A stretch of DNA of 64,000 nt from a virus. Below the pieces are notes generated by a model. That model was given only the letters and a program-made list of their open reading frames with translations, was not told the origin of the DNA and made no database searches. The stretch covers positions 1 to 64,000 of IMG/VR virus record IMGVR_UViG_3300020603_000012. One strand, written 5' to 3'. This document shows positions 17,547 to 26,084 of the stretch, one piece after another (the first letter of the stretch is position 1; each line of letters begins with the position of its first letter). A program made the position numbers and the translations under genes.

Positions 17547-19016
17547 TTATACTTTTTCGGTCAACGTTTTTATAACGAAAGGTATTTTTTCCTGTGAATA
17601 TAACGCTTGCCTCTTTAATTCATGGCGTTTACCGTATGTAAATTGATCTGCTAAGTCTATAATGTGTAATTTTTCCTTATTAGCATGTAATCTTAAGCCT
17701 CTACCTATACTTTGAATAATACGAACTTTAGCTTTGCCGCCACCTGCAAACACAATATAATGTAGGTTCTTTATATTAATACCAGTACTAAAGATTTTAC
17801 TAATAGCCACGCACACAATATTATTATTACGTTCCATTAAATCCCTTATTTTTTCTCTGTCATCTACTTCAACATCCCCCCTGATAAAGAAAATTTTCTT
17901 TCTTGAACAAATAGCTGTCAAAGTGTTGTATAGCTCTTCACCATGTCTTATGTAGTCGATTAACACTAACACATTATTTGGCGCATTGTTACATATAGAA
18001 CCAATTGTATTGTTCCTAAAAGTGTTGGTAAACAAAAACTCAAGCTCTGTTCTATATTTTTCTGATGGATTAGAGCTCTCTATATCATAGTTAGGTCGGT
18101 TATTATAATTTAATTGAATGGCAGTCACTAGAACGTTCGATACAAATCTTTCTTCGCGAAGCTGAAAACTATTTTTTTCATATATAATGGGCCCAATTTT
18201 ACCTATAATATTCCATTGATCTAATTTTTCTTCTGGTAGCGTACCGGTAAATCCAAATCTAATATTAGTTTTAATATTTTTTAAAATTTTATTAATTTGA
18301 TTTCCTCTTCTCGCTTTATGAATCTCATCAAACAACAATACATCAATATTACTAAGCCAACTTAAATCTGATTTTTCCGATTGTAAGATACCCAAATTAG
18401 CTATGATTACATTTGCACCTAAATCTAAATTATCATTACCTGTCCACTTGCTACAGAAAAAAGGAACATTGTAGTTTTTAAAATCACTATAGGTTTGTGA
18501 GACTAATCCCAAGTCAGGTACAATTAAAAGACATTTAAAATTTTTATTAAAATTAAAAAAGTTTGACAACAAAGAGGCCATAATGAGTGTTTTACCGCCT
18601 GCAGTCGCTAAAACCACCACGCCTCTACCTGAATCTAAACATTTAGTAACAATAGCCTTTTGATAATTTCTTAGTTGCAGAGACAGATTATCATAAGGCT
18701 GATTAGTATAATGAATACTCTTTTGATAAGTGGTTGGACCGGGAATAATACTATCTAAAAAAGTTTTTGAAGCTTTTATCTGATCCTTCGTACAAAAATT
18801 ATTTTGTAGTAAAAATTTAGCTATTTCAAAAAATAAACATGGATCTACCTTGCCAGCGGGAGTTATAGCATACGTTCGTGAAGGAATAAACCGCCCTCTC
18901 ATTCTTGCAAACCTAGCACCTTCATTTTTAACAGAGAAATGCTCTCTTATATCGTTAAAAAAATCACCAGAAAGCACCCCATACTCACCTCCCTTATTCA
19001 AGTCAAAATATACCAT
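17547..19016 (-). CDS. uvsW: DNA helicase UvsW-like (SF2)
   Basis: A 489-residue superfamily 2 helicase. Walker A region ATAGGKTLIM (about 138-147), DEIH box LLFDEIHKARRG, GFTGTLPE motif III, and C-terminal SIGRGLRLH motif VI. Length, an N-terminal targeting domain and the adjacent uvsY match T4 UvsW, which unwinds branched DNA and R-loops and shifts replication from origin to recombination mode. Its ATG overlaps the uvsY stop by one base. Confidence 0.9.
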   Translation of the reverse strand: MVYFDLNKGGEYGVLSGDFFNDIREHFSVKNEGARFARMRGRFIPSRTYAITPAGKVDPCLFFEIAKFLLQNNFCTKDQIKASKTFLDSIIPGPTTYQKSIHYTNQPYDNLSLQLRNYQKAIVTKCLDSGRGVVVLATAGGKTLIMASLLSNFFNFNKNFKCLLIVPDLGLVSQTYSDFKNYNVPFFCSKWTGNDNLDLGANVIIANLGILQSEKSDLSWLSNIDVLLFDEIHKARRGNQINKILKNIKTNIRFGFTGTLPEEKLDQWNIIGKIGPIIYEKNSFQLREERFVSNVLVTAIQLNYNNRPNYDIESSNPSEKYRTELEFLFTNTFRNNTIGSICNNAPNNVLVLIDYIRHGEELYNTLTAICSRKKIFFIRGDVEVDDREKIRDLMERNNNIVCVAISKIFSTGINIKNLHYIVFAGGGKAKVRIIQSIGRGLRLHANKEKLHIIDLADQFTYGKRHELKRQALYSQEKIPFVIKTLTEKV

Positions 19017-19411
19017 TACATGGTCTCCATCTTTAATAACTCTATTAGATTCTTTATATCAAAACCAATACTATGAATAGTCTTCTCAACACGTTCTAGA
19101 AATTCAACAACACTCTCTCTTTCCTTAATCTCTAAGTTAAGATCTGCAACAGCTGAGTGTCGTTCCGCAGCCTCTTTAAGAGAGGGGTATGTCATTTTTA
19201 CAGGAGACTCTGCCTTTACCGCTTCGATTACGGAAGACACTAAAATGTTTTTTTTCTTAGTTAGCTCTATAAGCTCACTTTTCTCTAACATCAAGCGAGA
19301 CACCCATTTTGCTTTTTTACCGGGTAGTGTTAATGCTGCCTCTTTGAGGTTAAGCTCATCTAGCTTTACATCTTCTTCTAGCTCTGCTACATATTTTTGC
19401 AGTAAAGTCAT
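19016..19411 (-). CDS. uvsY: recombination mediator UvsY-like
   Basis: A 131-residue helical protein; T4 UvsY has 137. The opening LLQKYVAELEEDVKLDEL, the block GKKAKWVSRLMLEKSELIEL and a helical C-terminus ending near GFDIKNLIELLKM match UvsY in order and spacing. UvsY loads UvsX onto gp32-coated ssDNA. Adjacency to uvsW is the T4 gene order. The promoter is of the TTGATT/TACAAT type with 7 nt to the ATG. Confidence 0.82.
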   Translation of the reverse strand: MTLLQKYVAELEEDVKLDELNLKEAALTLPGKKAKWVSRLMLEKSELIELTKKKNILVSSVIEAVKAESPVKMTYPSLKEAAERHSAVADLNLEIKERESVVEFLERVEKTIHSIGFDIKNLIELLKMETM

Positions 19412-19416
19412 AAATA
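19409..19416 (+). promoter_or_regulatory. late-promoter-like box CATAAATA
   Basis: Seven of eight matches to TATAAATA. It lies 32 nt before the ATG at 19449, and the longer in-frame ATG at 19416 overlaps the box itself. Confidence 0.35.
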
Positions 19417-19418
19417 TG

Positions 19419-19446
19419 ATTGTAATACCTTATAGTGAAAAATCAA
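19419..19446 (-). promoter_or_regulatory. early-type promoter for uvsY-uvsW
   Basis: TTGATT (19441-19446), 16-nt spacer, TACAAT (19419-19424), 7 nt to ATG at 19411. Confidence 0.6.
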
Positions 19447-19448
19447 TC

Positions 19449-19664
19449 ATGATAACATTTAAACAATTTGTAATGAATGAAGAAAATGTAGCCGGGGACG
19501 GAGGTGTTTTTGGATCAGCTGCTAGTATGGGACATGGAGGTGATGTCGGCAATACTGATTTTTACGCACCCGGTGCAGCATTTTTGGCCAAACCTCTTTT
19601 TAAAGTAAAAGGCAAAAAAAATAAAATACTTGTACAAAGAAGAAATAAGTTTAAATACTTCTGA
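19449..19664 (+). CDS. small late protein with capsid-targeting-like N-terminus
   Basis: A 71-residue protein starting MITFKQFVMNEENV, very like T4 internal-protein leaders (MKTYQEFI-x-E-A). An upstream in-frame ATG at 19416 falls in the late box, so 19449 is preferred. After a Gly-rich middle (GDGGVFGSAASMGHGGD) the C-terminus is strongly basic (VKGKKNKILVQRRNKFKYF), which would suit DNA binding inside the head. It ends in a TGATG overlap with the next gene. Confidence 0.6.
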   Translation: MITFKQFVMNEENVAGDGGVFGSAASMGHGGDVGNTDFYAPGAAFLAKPLFKVKGKKNKILVQRRNKFKYF

Positions 19665-20080
19665 TGGACCTAGGTCATTGGATTTTAAAAGAGGGTATAT
19701 CTTTTAATGAATCGTCATTTGGATTCATTTATGAGATATGCAATACAGTTACAGGTAGAAAATATGTAGGTAAAAAGCAATGTCAGAGTAAACTAAAGCG
19801 TAAACCCTTAAAGGGCAAGAAAAATAAAAGAATAGAAATAAAAGAGTCTGATTGGAAAAGCTATACAGGGTCGTCAAAAGAGCTTAATGAAGATATTGAA
19901 AAGTACGGTAAAGACAAATTTACTTTTACTATATTACATGCATGTGGGTCTAAATGGGAATTAGGATATAGAGAAATAAAAGAGCAGATAGAAAGAGATG
20001 TAATCTTAAGAGATGATTATTATAATGGCATTCTAAATGTCAGGATAGGGACGCCGCCTAAGAATTTTAGTATTGACTAG
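19664..20080 (+). CDS. GIY-YIG nuclease-domain protein
   Basis: A 138-residue protein. GFIYEICN ... RKYVGKKQ (about residues 20-38) is a GIY-YIG core variant, and WKSYTGSSKELNEDIEKYG with KDKFTFTIL continues the typical phage GIY-YIG domain; WELGYREIKEQIE supplies the late Glu. No DNA-binding NUMOD repeat is visible, so it may be a stand-alone nuclease or a free-standing homing endonuclease. It is coupled to the preceding small gene and followed by a strong stem-loop. Confidence 0.7.
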   Translation: MDLGHWILKEGISFNESSFGFIYEICNTVTGRKYVGKKQCQSKLKRKPLKGKKNKRIEIKESDWKSYTGSSKELNEDIEKYGKDKFTFTILHACGSKWELGYREIKEQIERDVILRDDYYNGILNVRIGTPPKNFSID

Positions 20081-20093
20081 TACTAAAATTCTT
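20060..20093. terminator. 13-bp perfect stem-loop between genes
   Basis: Arms 20060-20072 and 20081-20093 are perfectly complementary with an 8-nt loop and a short T run, so it can end the transcript from the left. The loop contains the -35 box of the next promoter. Confidence 0.6.
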
Positions 20094-20100
20094 TTATAAT
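20073..20100 (+). promoter_or_regulatory. early-type promoter for 20107 gene
   Basis: TTGACT (20073-20078), 16-nt spacer, TATAAT (20095-20100), 6 nt to ATG at 20107. It overlaps the stem-loop. Confidence 0.7.
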
Positions 20101-20106
20101 TTAAAG

Positions 20107-20640
20107 ATGAGAGGAGTTTATTTTGAAGATAAAAACCTTGGCATACGATTTGCAAGTTGTCAAGTTATTTTTGATAGGGAAATAGAGCCACAATTGACAG
20201 AGGATGTTATTAAGTATGGGCTTGAAAAGAATAATCGTTTAAAAAGACAGTTTATAGTATACAGGGTGGCCTCGTTTTTTACAGATTCTCTTGGTAATAG
20301 TATCAATGTTAAGACTGTTTTCTTGCTTCCAACAAAAATAATCTCTCAACATTTTAGCGGAGAAGATATTTTTATATACAACAGTTTTAGAAATATTTTT
20401 AATATTTTATCAATTAATTTTCTTAATACAGATTTATCTCAAGCAGACTTTCAGAACATACTTGGCAAGAATACGGGAGAAAGTAAAGAACTTAAAGCAA
20501 GAATAACTAATAATTTATATAAGCGCGGTACACCTAACCTTACAAAACTCTATTCTTATCTTAAGAAATACAAAATACATAAGCTACAAGAGGATATATC
20601 TCAAAACATTAAGATCAAATTAGGGTTGTTTGTAGCATAA
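20107..20640 (+). CDS. hypothetical protein
   Basis: A 177-residue protein I do not recognise. It begins MRGVYFEDKNLGIRFASCQV, is mixed alpha/beta in the first 110 residues and helical and basic at the C-terminus. No signal peptide, membrane segment or nucleotide-binding motif. It has an early-type promoter, unlike the late genes that follow. Confidence 0.6.
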   Translation: MRGVYFEDKNLGIRFASCQVIFDREIEPQLTEDVIKYGLEKNNRLKRQFIVYRVASFFTDSLGNSINVKTVFLLPTKIISQHFSGEDIFIYNSFRNIFNILSINFLNTDLSQADFQNILGKNTGESKELKARITNNLYKRGTPNLTKLYSYLKKYKIHKLQEDISQNIKIKLGLFVA

Positions 20641-20643
20641 ATA
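20636..20643 (+). promoter_or_regulatory. late-promoter-like box CATAAATA
   Basis: Seven of eight matches; ends 7 nt before the ATG at 20651, overlapping the stop codon of the previous gene. Confidence 0.45.
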
Positions 20644-20650
20644 TAATATA

Positions 20651-21007
20651 ATGAAGTTTTTAGCTAAGCTAGCAGAAGAATATAATAAACTAGAAGTTGA
20701 AAAGCCTCAATGGGTGGAAGAATATGTTACACCCACAACACCATCTTCAACAGTTGCAACCACACCCTCTACATCAATAACAGGTACTAAGCCAGGTAGT
20801 AATCTAGGTAAAGCCATACAAGACACTCTTGATGTTCAAATTGACCCGGAATTGGCTAAGAAAAAAGAAGAATTAGATAATGTTTATAAGCAAGTAGCGG
20901 ATGCCCTTAAGAAAAAGGCAATGGACGCAACAAATAAGCTTAAACAAACATCGAGTGAATTAGCCGCTACCCCAACGACAGCAGTGCCGTCGGTTCCAGC
21001 GGTATGA
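20651..21007 (+). CDS. small late protein, Pro/Thr-rich with helical end
   Basis: A 118-residue protein. The N-terminus MKFLAKLAEEYNKLE resembles a cleavable head-targeting leader with hydrophobic residues followed by x-E. A Thr/Pro-rich linker (TPTTPSSTVATTPSTSITG) leads to a Lys/Glu-rich helix (about 60-95). Its stop overlaps the ATG of the next gene (ATGA), with which it forms a pair. Function unknown; head-associated by inference. Confidence 0.55.
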   Translation: MKFLAKLAEEYNKLEVEKPQWVEEYVTPTTPSSTVATTPSTSITGTKPGSNLGKAIQDTLDVQIDPELAKKKEELDNVYKQVADALKKKAMDATNKLKQTSSELAATPTTAVPSVPAV

Positions 21008-21348
21008 AATTTAATAAATTACTAGAAACAAAATATAGAGAGCTTTTCGAGCAAGTACCTCCTCAAGATTTAAACATACCTGCTCCGGAAGCTCCTGTAG
21101 CTGCACCGGCGCCGGCTGCTGCTGTTCCTCCAGCTGAACCGCCTCAGCAGAAGCCATTAACACCTGAAGGCGAAGTATTTTTAATTAATCTTATCCGTAA
21201 AGCCTTGTTTATGAACCCTGATGATCTAGGATTAAAGACAATTAAGGAGTTACCAGAAGTAAATGCAAAAAACGCGTCTGAGATTTTAGATAAGATTGTC
21301 AAGTTAATGCAAGTAGAAGCTATTGATTTGGATGTAAATACGAAATAA
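21004..21348 (+). CDS. small late protein, Pro/Ala-rich
   Basis: A 114-residue protein starting MKFNKLLETKYRELFEQ (leader-like), followed by a Pro/Ala-rich linker at about 20-50 and a helical C-terminal domain (LINLIRKALFMNPDDLGL... ILDKIVKLMQVEAI). The architecture mirrors its upstream neighbour: leader, linker, helix. Coupled to it by a four-base overlap. No known family. Confidence 0.55.
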   Translation: MKFNKLLETKYRELFEQVPPQDLNIPAPEAPVAAPAPAAAVPPAEPPQQKPLTPEGEVFLINLIRKALFMNPDDLGLKTIKELPEVNAKNASEILDKIVKLMQVEAIDLDVNTK

Positions 21349-21402
21349 TTAAAAAGTATTCTAATACTATTGACGTTATTACTAATAAGGAAGTTGGTGG
21401 TC

Positions 21403-21410
21403 AATAAATA
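21403..21410 (+). promoter_or_regulatory. late-promoter-like box AATAAATA
   Basis: Ends 5 nt before the ATG at 21416; the first base differs from the T4 consensus. Confidence 0.55.
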
Positions 21411-21415
21411 ATATT

Positions 21416-22300
21416 ATGAATAGGGACATTAAGTTATTGTTTGAGGCTTATAATAGTATTAAAGAGGCAGAAGATACTAACATAGACACCTTTCATAAAG
21501 AATTGGCCAAACAATGGGCTAGTTTATTCTTAGATAAATTACATGAGTATCCTATTACCAGTAGATCGGCACACTTAGAAAGATTGCTTGATGGTTCATT
21601 AGAAGTTTTTAAGAAGTATATTCTAGATGATATTAAATCTAAAAAACTATCTTATTTAAAGGCAGACGCTTTTTCAAAAAGCGAAGATGCTCAAAGCATT
21701 GTAAAAAAATTCACAGTAGTAAGTGGAGGTGTAGATAACACCAGTGATGTAGGTTTTGATTTGAGTGAAGTGGACCACGAGCAAGCCCAGAGCTTGCAAG
21801 ATGTAGTAGACAGAACAATTGAAGACATGGAGAATGATGAAGATTTTGCAGATACTTTTCCTCAAGAATACAGAGAATTTAAGAACAATATGTTTATTAT
21901 GTCCACCGATAGTGGTGATTTTGTGGCTGTACTTCCAGGGCATTTAGACGAGAAGCAAGTATTTGCAAAATTGGCATCAGCTTTCAGTGAAGATAAAAAA
22001 GGCCTATCAGATCAAGAATATCACCAAGCCCGTAAATTTGGGCTTGAAAGCGCAGGAGAAGTGGTCGGTAAAGGCCCTATAAAGATTCAGCTGACTAAAG
22101 ACCAGACTTTATTATGCACAAGAGATGGACGGGAGCAAGAAGTAAAGTTCGTTAAAGGTGTTATATTTAATTGTGATGAATGGGTAGGGGATTATTATCA
22201 TTGTGAATCAAAGAAATATGGTGGTGTTGCCGTATTTCCTCCAGACATTAAGCTATTAAGCGCCCCAGAGGGCACAATTACTCATCTAACTCCAGAGTAA
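21416..22300 (+). CDS. hypothetical late protein with capsid-targeting-like N-terminus
   Basis: A 294-residue acidic protein opening MNRDIKLLFEAYNSIKEAE, a leader shared in style with the gene at 6216 (LIFEAYS). The centre has a Glu/Asp-rich helix (VDRTIEDMENDEDFADTF), and the C-terminal 90 residues are beta-rich. No enzymatic motif recognised. A late box precedes it and no Shine-Dalgarno is visible, so a leaderless late transcript is likely. Confidence 0.6.
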   Translation: MNRDIKLLFEAYNSIKEAEDTNIDTFHKELAKQWASLFLDKLHEYPITSRSAHLERLLDGSLEVFKKYILDDIKSKKLSYLKADAFSKSEDAQSIVKKFTVVSGGVDNTSDVGFDLSEVDHEQAQSLQDVVDRTIEDMENDEDFADTFPQEYREFKNNMFIMSTDSGDFVAVLPGHLDEKQVFAKLASAFSEDKKGLSDQEYHQARKFGLESAGEVVGKGPIKIQLTKDQTLLCTRDGREQEVKFVKGVIFNCDEWVGDYYHCESKKYGGVAVFPPDIKLLSAPEGTITHLTPE

Positions 22301-22336
22301 ATGTAAAGGTTTACCTGTTTACTTAGTTTATTAACA

Positions 22337-22344
22337 TATAAATA
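22337..22344 (+). promoter_or_regulatory. late promoter box TATAAATA
   Basis: Perfect T4 late -10 match, 4 nt before the GTG start at 22349. Confidence 0.65.
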
Positions 22345-22348
22345 ACAA

Positions 22349-23518
22349 GTGGCTTACATATCCCTAAAAGACCTATATTTTGAAGACGTAGCCGGCATAA
22401 CTGTGCCTCCGCTGCCTAGACAACAGGTAAATACACCCCCGGTCAAAGTTTTTGTGCCGGGTGATGAATATGTACCTCAAACACCGTGGACAGAATACGA
22501 TATATCTCCAGATTTATTTCAAAAAACAGCAGGTGGGGATAAGGAAGGTACTGGTAGAGGAGAATACAGTATAGCATGTATATTGTATGGGTTCAAGACT
22601 AAGGAACAAGTGGATAAAGCATCTGGTAGAATTATACAAGGCGGGGGAGCTTCTTTTGACGTGGTAGGACCAGATAAACGCAAGTATGAGGTAAAAGAAT
22701 TAACTAAAGCTGTACGTACAGGAACGGAAGGAACCGGGGTTTTTACAGATATCCTTAATTCGACAATAGAATTGTTAGATGCTATACTAAAGGAATTTAA
22801 TACGCTAGACGCCCAGGGTAAGCAGACCATAAACAATATGATTCTAAATAGCAATACAGTAAAAAGCACTATTCTTAACAGAAAAAGTCAAAAGGGACAT
22901 TTTGACGCTATTAAAGACAGGTGGAGCTTAGATGAATATTTAAATGACATAAAGCGTAAAGCCCCAAGAGAGCTCTCTAAAGGTATTCTTATTTCTCCTA
23001 TTTTAAATTTAGGTCAATATAAAGAAGAGCGCCCTTACGTAATTTTTTCCTTAAAACAATTAGTTGATGTATTAAACGAGATTGCCTCTACACAAGTCGC
23101 AACAGGCAATGAAGAAGGTACACCTAATCCAGCTGTAAGGGATATCGCCGATACTATCAATAAACATTACAGCGTACAAGGTGATGAGAAAGAAAAAGAA
23201 TTTTTCAAAAAAGAGGCAGAGAAAATTGATAGGGCATTAATTCAAAAGAGATGTAAGGAATTTAAAAAATGTACTGATGAATTATCTTTTAGAAAGCAAA
23301 TAATAGCACTTAATTTGTCAGGAATGCTTAAGCTAATTCAAGATAAAACTCAAGATATTGTTGAGAATTTATTTCCAAATGATGGGTTATTTGCAGTAAA
23401 CAGCCAAGGCTTTCAATACATTCCGCATAGTAAGTTAAATACCTATCTTGCTTTTGATACAATAAGTTCAGGAAGTGTAAAGATCAAGCAAAAAATAGCT
23501 AGTAATGAAACCATTTAA
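22349..23518 (+). CDS. late protein, possible PD-(D/E)xK nuclease-like fold
   Basis: A 389-residue protein with GTG start four bases after a TATAAATA box. The N-terminus MAYISLKDLYFEDVAG again shows a hydrophobic-x-E leader. Residues 70-118 contain GEYSIACILYG (Glu72) and SFDVVGPDKRKYEVKEL (Asp104, Glu114, Lys116), whose spacing fits the PD-(D/E)xK nuclease core. The rest is helical and charged. A packaged nuclease is an inference from motif spacing only. Its 3' end overlaps the next gene by 14 bases. Confidence 0.5.
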   Translation: MAYISLKDLYFEDVAGITVPPLPRQQVNTPPVKVFVPGDEYVPQTPWTEYDISPDLFQKTAGGDKEGTGRGEYSIACILYGFKTKEQVDKASGRIIQGGGASFDVVGPDKRKYEVKELTKAVRTGTEGTGVFTDILNSTIELLDAILKEFNTLDAQGKQTINNMILNSNTVKSTILNRKSQKGHFDAIKDRWSLDEYLNDIKRKAPRELSKGILISPILNLGQYKEERPYVIFSLKQLVDVLNEIASTQVATGNEEGTPNPAVRDIADTINKHYSVQGDEKEKEFFKKEAEKIDRALIQKRCKEFKKCTDELSFRKQIIALNLSGMLKLIQDKTQDIVENLFPNDGLFAVNSQGFQYIPHSKLNTYLAFDTISSGSVKIKQKIASNETI

Positions 23519-24131
23519 ACAATTTCTTACAGAACAAAATGGTAGTAGTATAGGTTTTTTTCCTGGAGCATTTAAACCGCCTCACAAAGGCCATTTTGAT
23601 ACTGCAAAACAAGCTGCAACAATTAATGATGCAGCAGTAATTTTAGTTTCAAAAATAGATAGAGATAACATATCAGCCGACGACTCAATGTTTGTCTGGG
23701 AGACTTATAAACAGTATCTACCAAAAAACTTGTATGTGTTTTCAGTTCAAGGGTCCCCTGTTTTAACTATATATCAAATTACAGACATCCTTAACAATGG
23801 TGTTTTTACCCCCACACCTAGAGCCCCTACCCCTCTACCTGCGGCAACAGAAATAGCAGATTTGTTAAGAAAGTTTAACCCACCTTACAGTGTTAACCTT
23901 TATGCAAGTCAAGAAGATACAGAAAGATTTAAATCATTCTATGGACCAAGTAAAGAGATTTTCCAAGGAAAAAACGTACAAAGTATTGCTATGAAAGATA
24001 TTTCTCGACTAGCGTCTGCGACAGATGCACGTGCAGCATTGTTAAAAAATAATGCAAAGGGGTTTCATTCTTTATTACCAAATATTGCAGATCAAAGTAA
24101 AGAGGCTATCTTTAATCGATTAAAAAAATGA
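23505..24131 (+). CDS. cytidylyltransferase-like nucleotidyltransferase with head-targeting leader
   Basis: A 208-residue protein. After a leader MKPFKQFLTEQ nearly identical in pattern to T4 internal proteins, GFFPGAFKPPHKGHFDTAK (17-35) carries the HxGH nucleotidyltransferase signature (HKGH 27-30) of the NMNAT/PPAT/cytidylyltransferase superfamily. An ISRLASATDARAAL segment near residue 165 resembles the (I/V)S(S/A)T-type second motif. It would transfer a nucleotide from NTP; the substrate is unknown. It overlaps the next gene by four bases, and both share the leader. Confidence 0.7.
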   Translation: MKPFKQFLTEQNGSSIGFFPGAFKPPHKGHFDTAKQAATINDAAVILVSKIDRDNISADDSMFVWETYKQYLPKNLYVFSVQGSPVLTIYQITDILNNGVFTPTPRAPTPLPAATEIADLLRKFNPPYSVNLYASQEDTERFKSFYGPSKEIFQGKNVQSIAMKDISRLASATDARAALLKNNAKGFHSLLPNIADQSKEAIFNRLKK

Positions 24132-25489
24132 AATCTTTTAAACAATTCTTGCTCAAAGAGCAAATTATAAAAGAAGAGCGTACTTCTTATTTTTCACCAC
24201 ATCTCTCACATTTAGAAGACTTAGCTGTAGAGAACGGTAAAGCAGGATTTAAAGATTTTCTGACACATGTAAATTTAATTTCTAAAAAGATTCAAGGCTA
24301 CGAATCAGAGCAAGAAATTAATGCAAAAATAGATGGAAGCCCTGCTATTTTGTTTGGTATTGATCCAAAAACTAAGACTTTTTTTATATCATTAAAATAT
24401 GTAGTGGATGAATCTACCGATACAATAAAAGAAAATGCAAAACTCTTTCATACATCAGAAGAGATAGATCAAGCTATGTCGGATAGACCAGATTTTGCAT
24501 CTAGGCTTAAAAATTTATTAGAGCAGTTAACACCAGCTTATGATAATTCTGGGTTAATATATCAAGGTGATGTTTTATACGCTAGTCAAGAAGATAAAAA
24601 AAGAGTGAAAATAGGTACAGAAGAGTTTATTACTTTTGAACCAAACACTATAATGTATGCTATTCCTATGGATGATAAATCAGAACTATTTCATAAAGTA
24701 TTAAACTCTTCAGTGGGGGTAGTTGTTCATGATAGTTTTAAAGGGGTAGTAGATAAAGAATCGGGGATAATAAAACTTGTACCGGCGTCTAAAAACATTG
24801 ACAGTTTGATTGCTAGTAGTACAAATTCAAAAGCATTCATAAAAGGTAGCAATTATCGTACTTTTGCTTTTGATATACCCGATAAATTTTTTGATAATCT
24901 TAATACACTTATAGTGGACGCTAGTAAGCATATAAACTCTATTTCTGATGAATTTAATAATGAATATGTGTCGCCTGGTAGGGGGGCGCCTTCTAGCCAA
25001 ATCCTAGATATGTTAAAGCGCTATTTAAATAAGCAACTTGACCTAGAGGACTCAGGACTGTTTGGGGCAGCAAAGACTAGCGGTAGATTAAACTTTAATG
25101 CATTTTACAAGGGGTTTCAACAATATGTTGAGTCGCAGATAACAAAAGGTATAGAAGGACTTGGACCTAAGGGTCAAGCCCAACGCCAGCAAAGACTTAG
25201 TATTGTTCAAAGCTTTTTACAGAACAACGCAGCTAATTTTGAGCATCTATTAACAGCTACCTTTGAGATGGTAAAAATTAAGTACCTTATTTTTAATATA
25301 CTGTCTCAACTAGATACTAAGCTAACACAGCATGCTTTTTACAGACTTCCCGATGGCTCGTATGTTAAAACAAAAGATGAAGGCTATGTTTTGTTTGCTG
25401 GTAATAATCAAGTAAAGATTGTAGATAGAGTAGATTTTTCTAAGATGAACCGCTTAGTTGGCGGTAGGCGCAGAACCCTTATTACCTGA
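24128..25489 (+). CDS. KxDG-motif nucleotidyltransferase/ligase-like protein with head-targeting leader
   Basis: A 453-residue protein starting MKSFKQFLLKEQI. Residues 66-77 (AKIDGSPAILFG) contain K-x-D-G (67-70), the nucleotide-attachment motif I of ATP-dependent DNA/RNA ligases and capping enzymes; LIYQGDVLYAS and EFITFEPNTIMYAI are candidates for motifs III and IV. The remaining half is helical and unassigned. It is coupled to the HxGH nucleotidyltransferase gene upstream. Both may be packaged and injected. The ligase-like call rests on motif order alone. Confidence 0.5.
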   Translation: MKSFKQFLLKEQIIKEERTSYFSPHLSHLEDLAVENGKAGFKDFLTHVNLISKKIQGYESEQEINAKIDGSPAILFGIDPKTKTFFISLKYVVDESTDTIKENAKLFHTSEEIDQAMSDRPDFASRLKNLLEQLTPAYDNSGLIYQGDVLYASQEDKKRVKIGTEEFITFEPNTIMYAIPMDDKSELFHKVLNSSVGVVVHDSFKGVVDKESGIIKLVPASKNIDSLIASSTNSKAFIKGSNYRTFAFDIPDKFFDNLNTLIVDASKHINSISDEFNNEYVSPGRGAPSSQILDMLKRYLNKQLDLEDSGLFGAAKTSGRLNFNAFYKGFQQYVESQITKGIEGLGPKGQAQRQQRLSIVQSFLQNNAANFEHLLTATFEMVKIKYLIFNILSQLDTKLTQHAFYRLPDGSYVKTKDEGYVLFAGNNQVKIVDRVDFSKMNRLVGGRRRTLIT

Positions 25490-26068
25490 TTCGTTAATAG
25501 CATTTAATGCTTCAAGATTAAAAATTGTTTGGCGTAATACAGATTCTAGAACTTCTTTACCCTCACCGTACAGCATATCTCTTATTTTAGATACTATTTT
25601 TAATTCATGTGAATTTTCATCTGCATCAAACTCACCGTCTTTTCTAAATTTGTTATATTCAAGATAGTTTTTAACACTCTCAATATAGCTTGCAGCTAAT
25701 GTAATTTTACTGAATACCCAAGGTTCTAAATCTTGATTGTCTTTTAGTAGATTGTAAAGAGCTTTTGACCCGTTATGAATTTTATATAGTTCGTTCTTTG
25801 CCATATCAGCTTCAGATTCACCAGAACCGGTAGAGGGTTCAACAGGGGTAATTTTTGAAGAATCTTCACAATTTTCACTATTTTTACACTGTAAACAATC
25901 TTCACCATCTTCACACCCACAAGATTTTTTATTAAGCTTTATTACTGTTGATGTGTTATTGGAAGGTACCATATTCGTGGTTTCGGCCGCGGGGCCCAGG
26001 TTTAATTCATTAACTACAATCTGGGTATAAGCTTCGGAAATTTTTTCTAATTCACCTTTTCTGCTCAT
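25454..26068 (-). CDS. hypothetical late protein with Cys cluster
   Basis: A 204-residue protein. The N-terminus MSRKGELEKISEAYTQIV resembles the x-x-E leaders of neighbouring genes. Residues 49-66 hold a Cys-rich segment (CGCEDGEDCLQC then ENCED) that may bind metal. The C-terminal half is helical (LYKIHNGSKALYNLLKD ... WVFSKITLAASYIESVKNYL) and resembles proteins common in marine T4-like phages. Convergent with the KxDG gene, overlapping it by 36 bases. Confidence 0.6.
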   Translation of the reverse strand: MSRKGELEKISEAYTQIVVNELNLGPAAETTNMVPSNNTSTVIKLNKKSCGCEDGEDCLQCKNSENCEDSSKITPVEPSTGSGESEADMAKNELYKIHNGSKALYNLLKDNQDLEPWVFSKITLAASYIESVKNYLEYNKFRKDGEFDADENSHELKIVSKIRDMLYGEGKEVLESVLRQTIFNLEALNAINESGNKGSAPTAN

Positions 26069-26074
26069 TTTATA

Positions 26075-26082
26075 TATTTATT
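26075..26082 (-). promoter_or_regulatory. late-promoter-like box AATAAATA
   Basis: 6 nt before the minus-strand ATG at 26068; paired back-to-back with the plus-strand box at 26085-26092. Confidence 0.5.
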
Positions 26083-26084
26083 CA

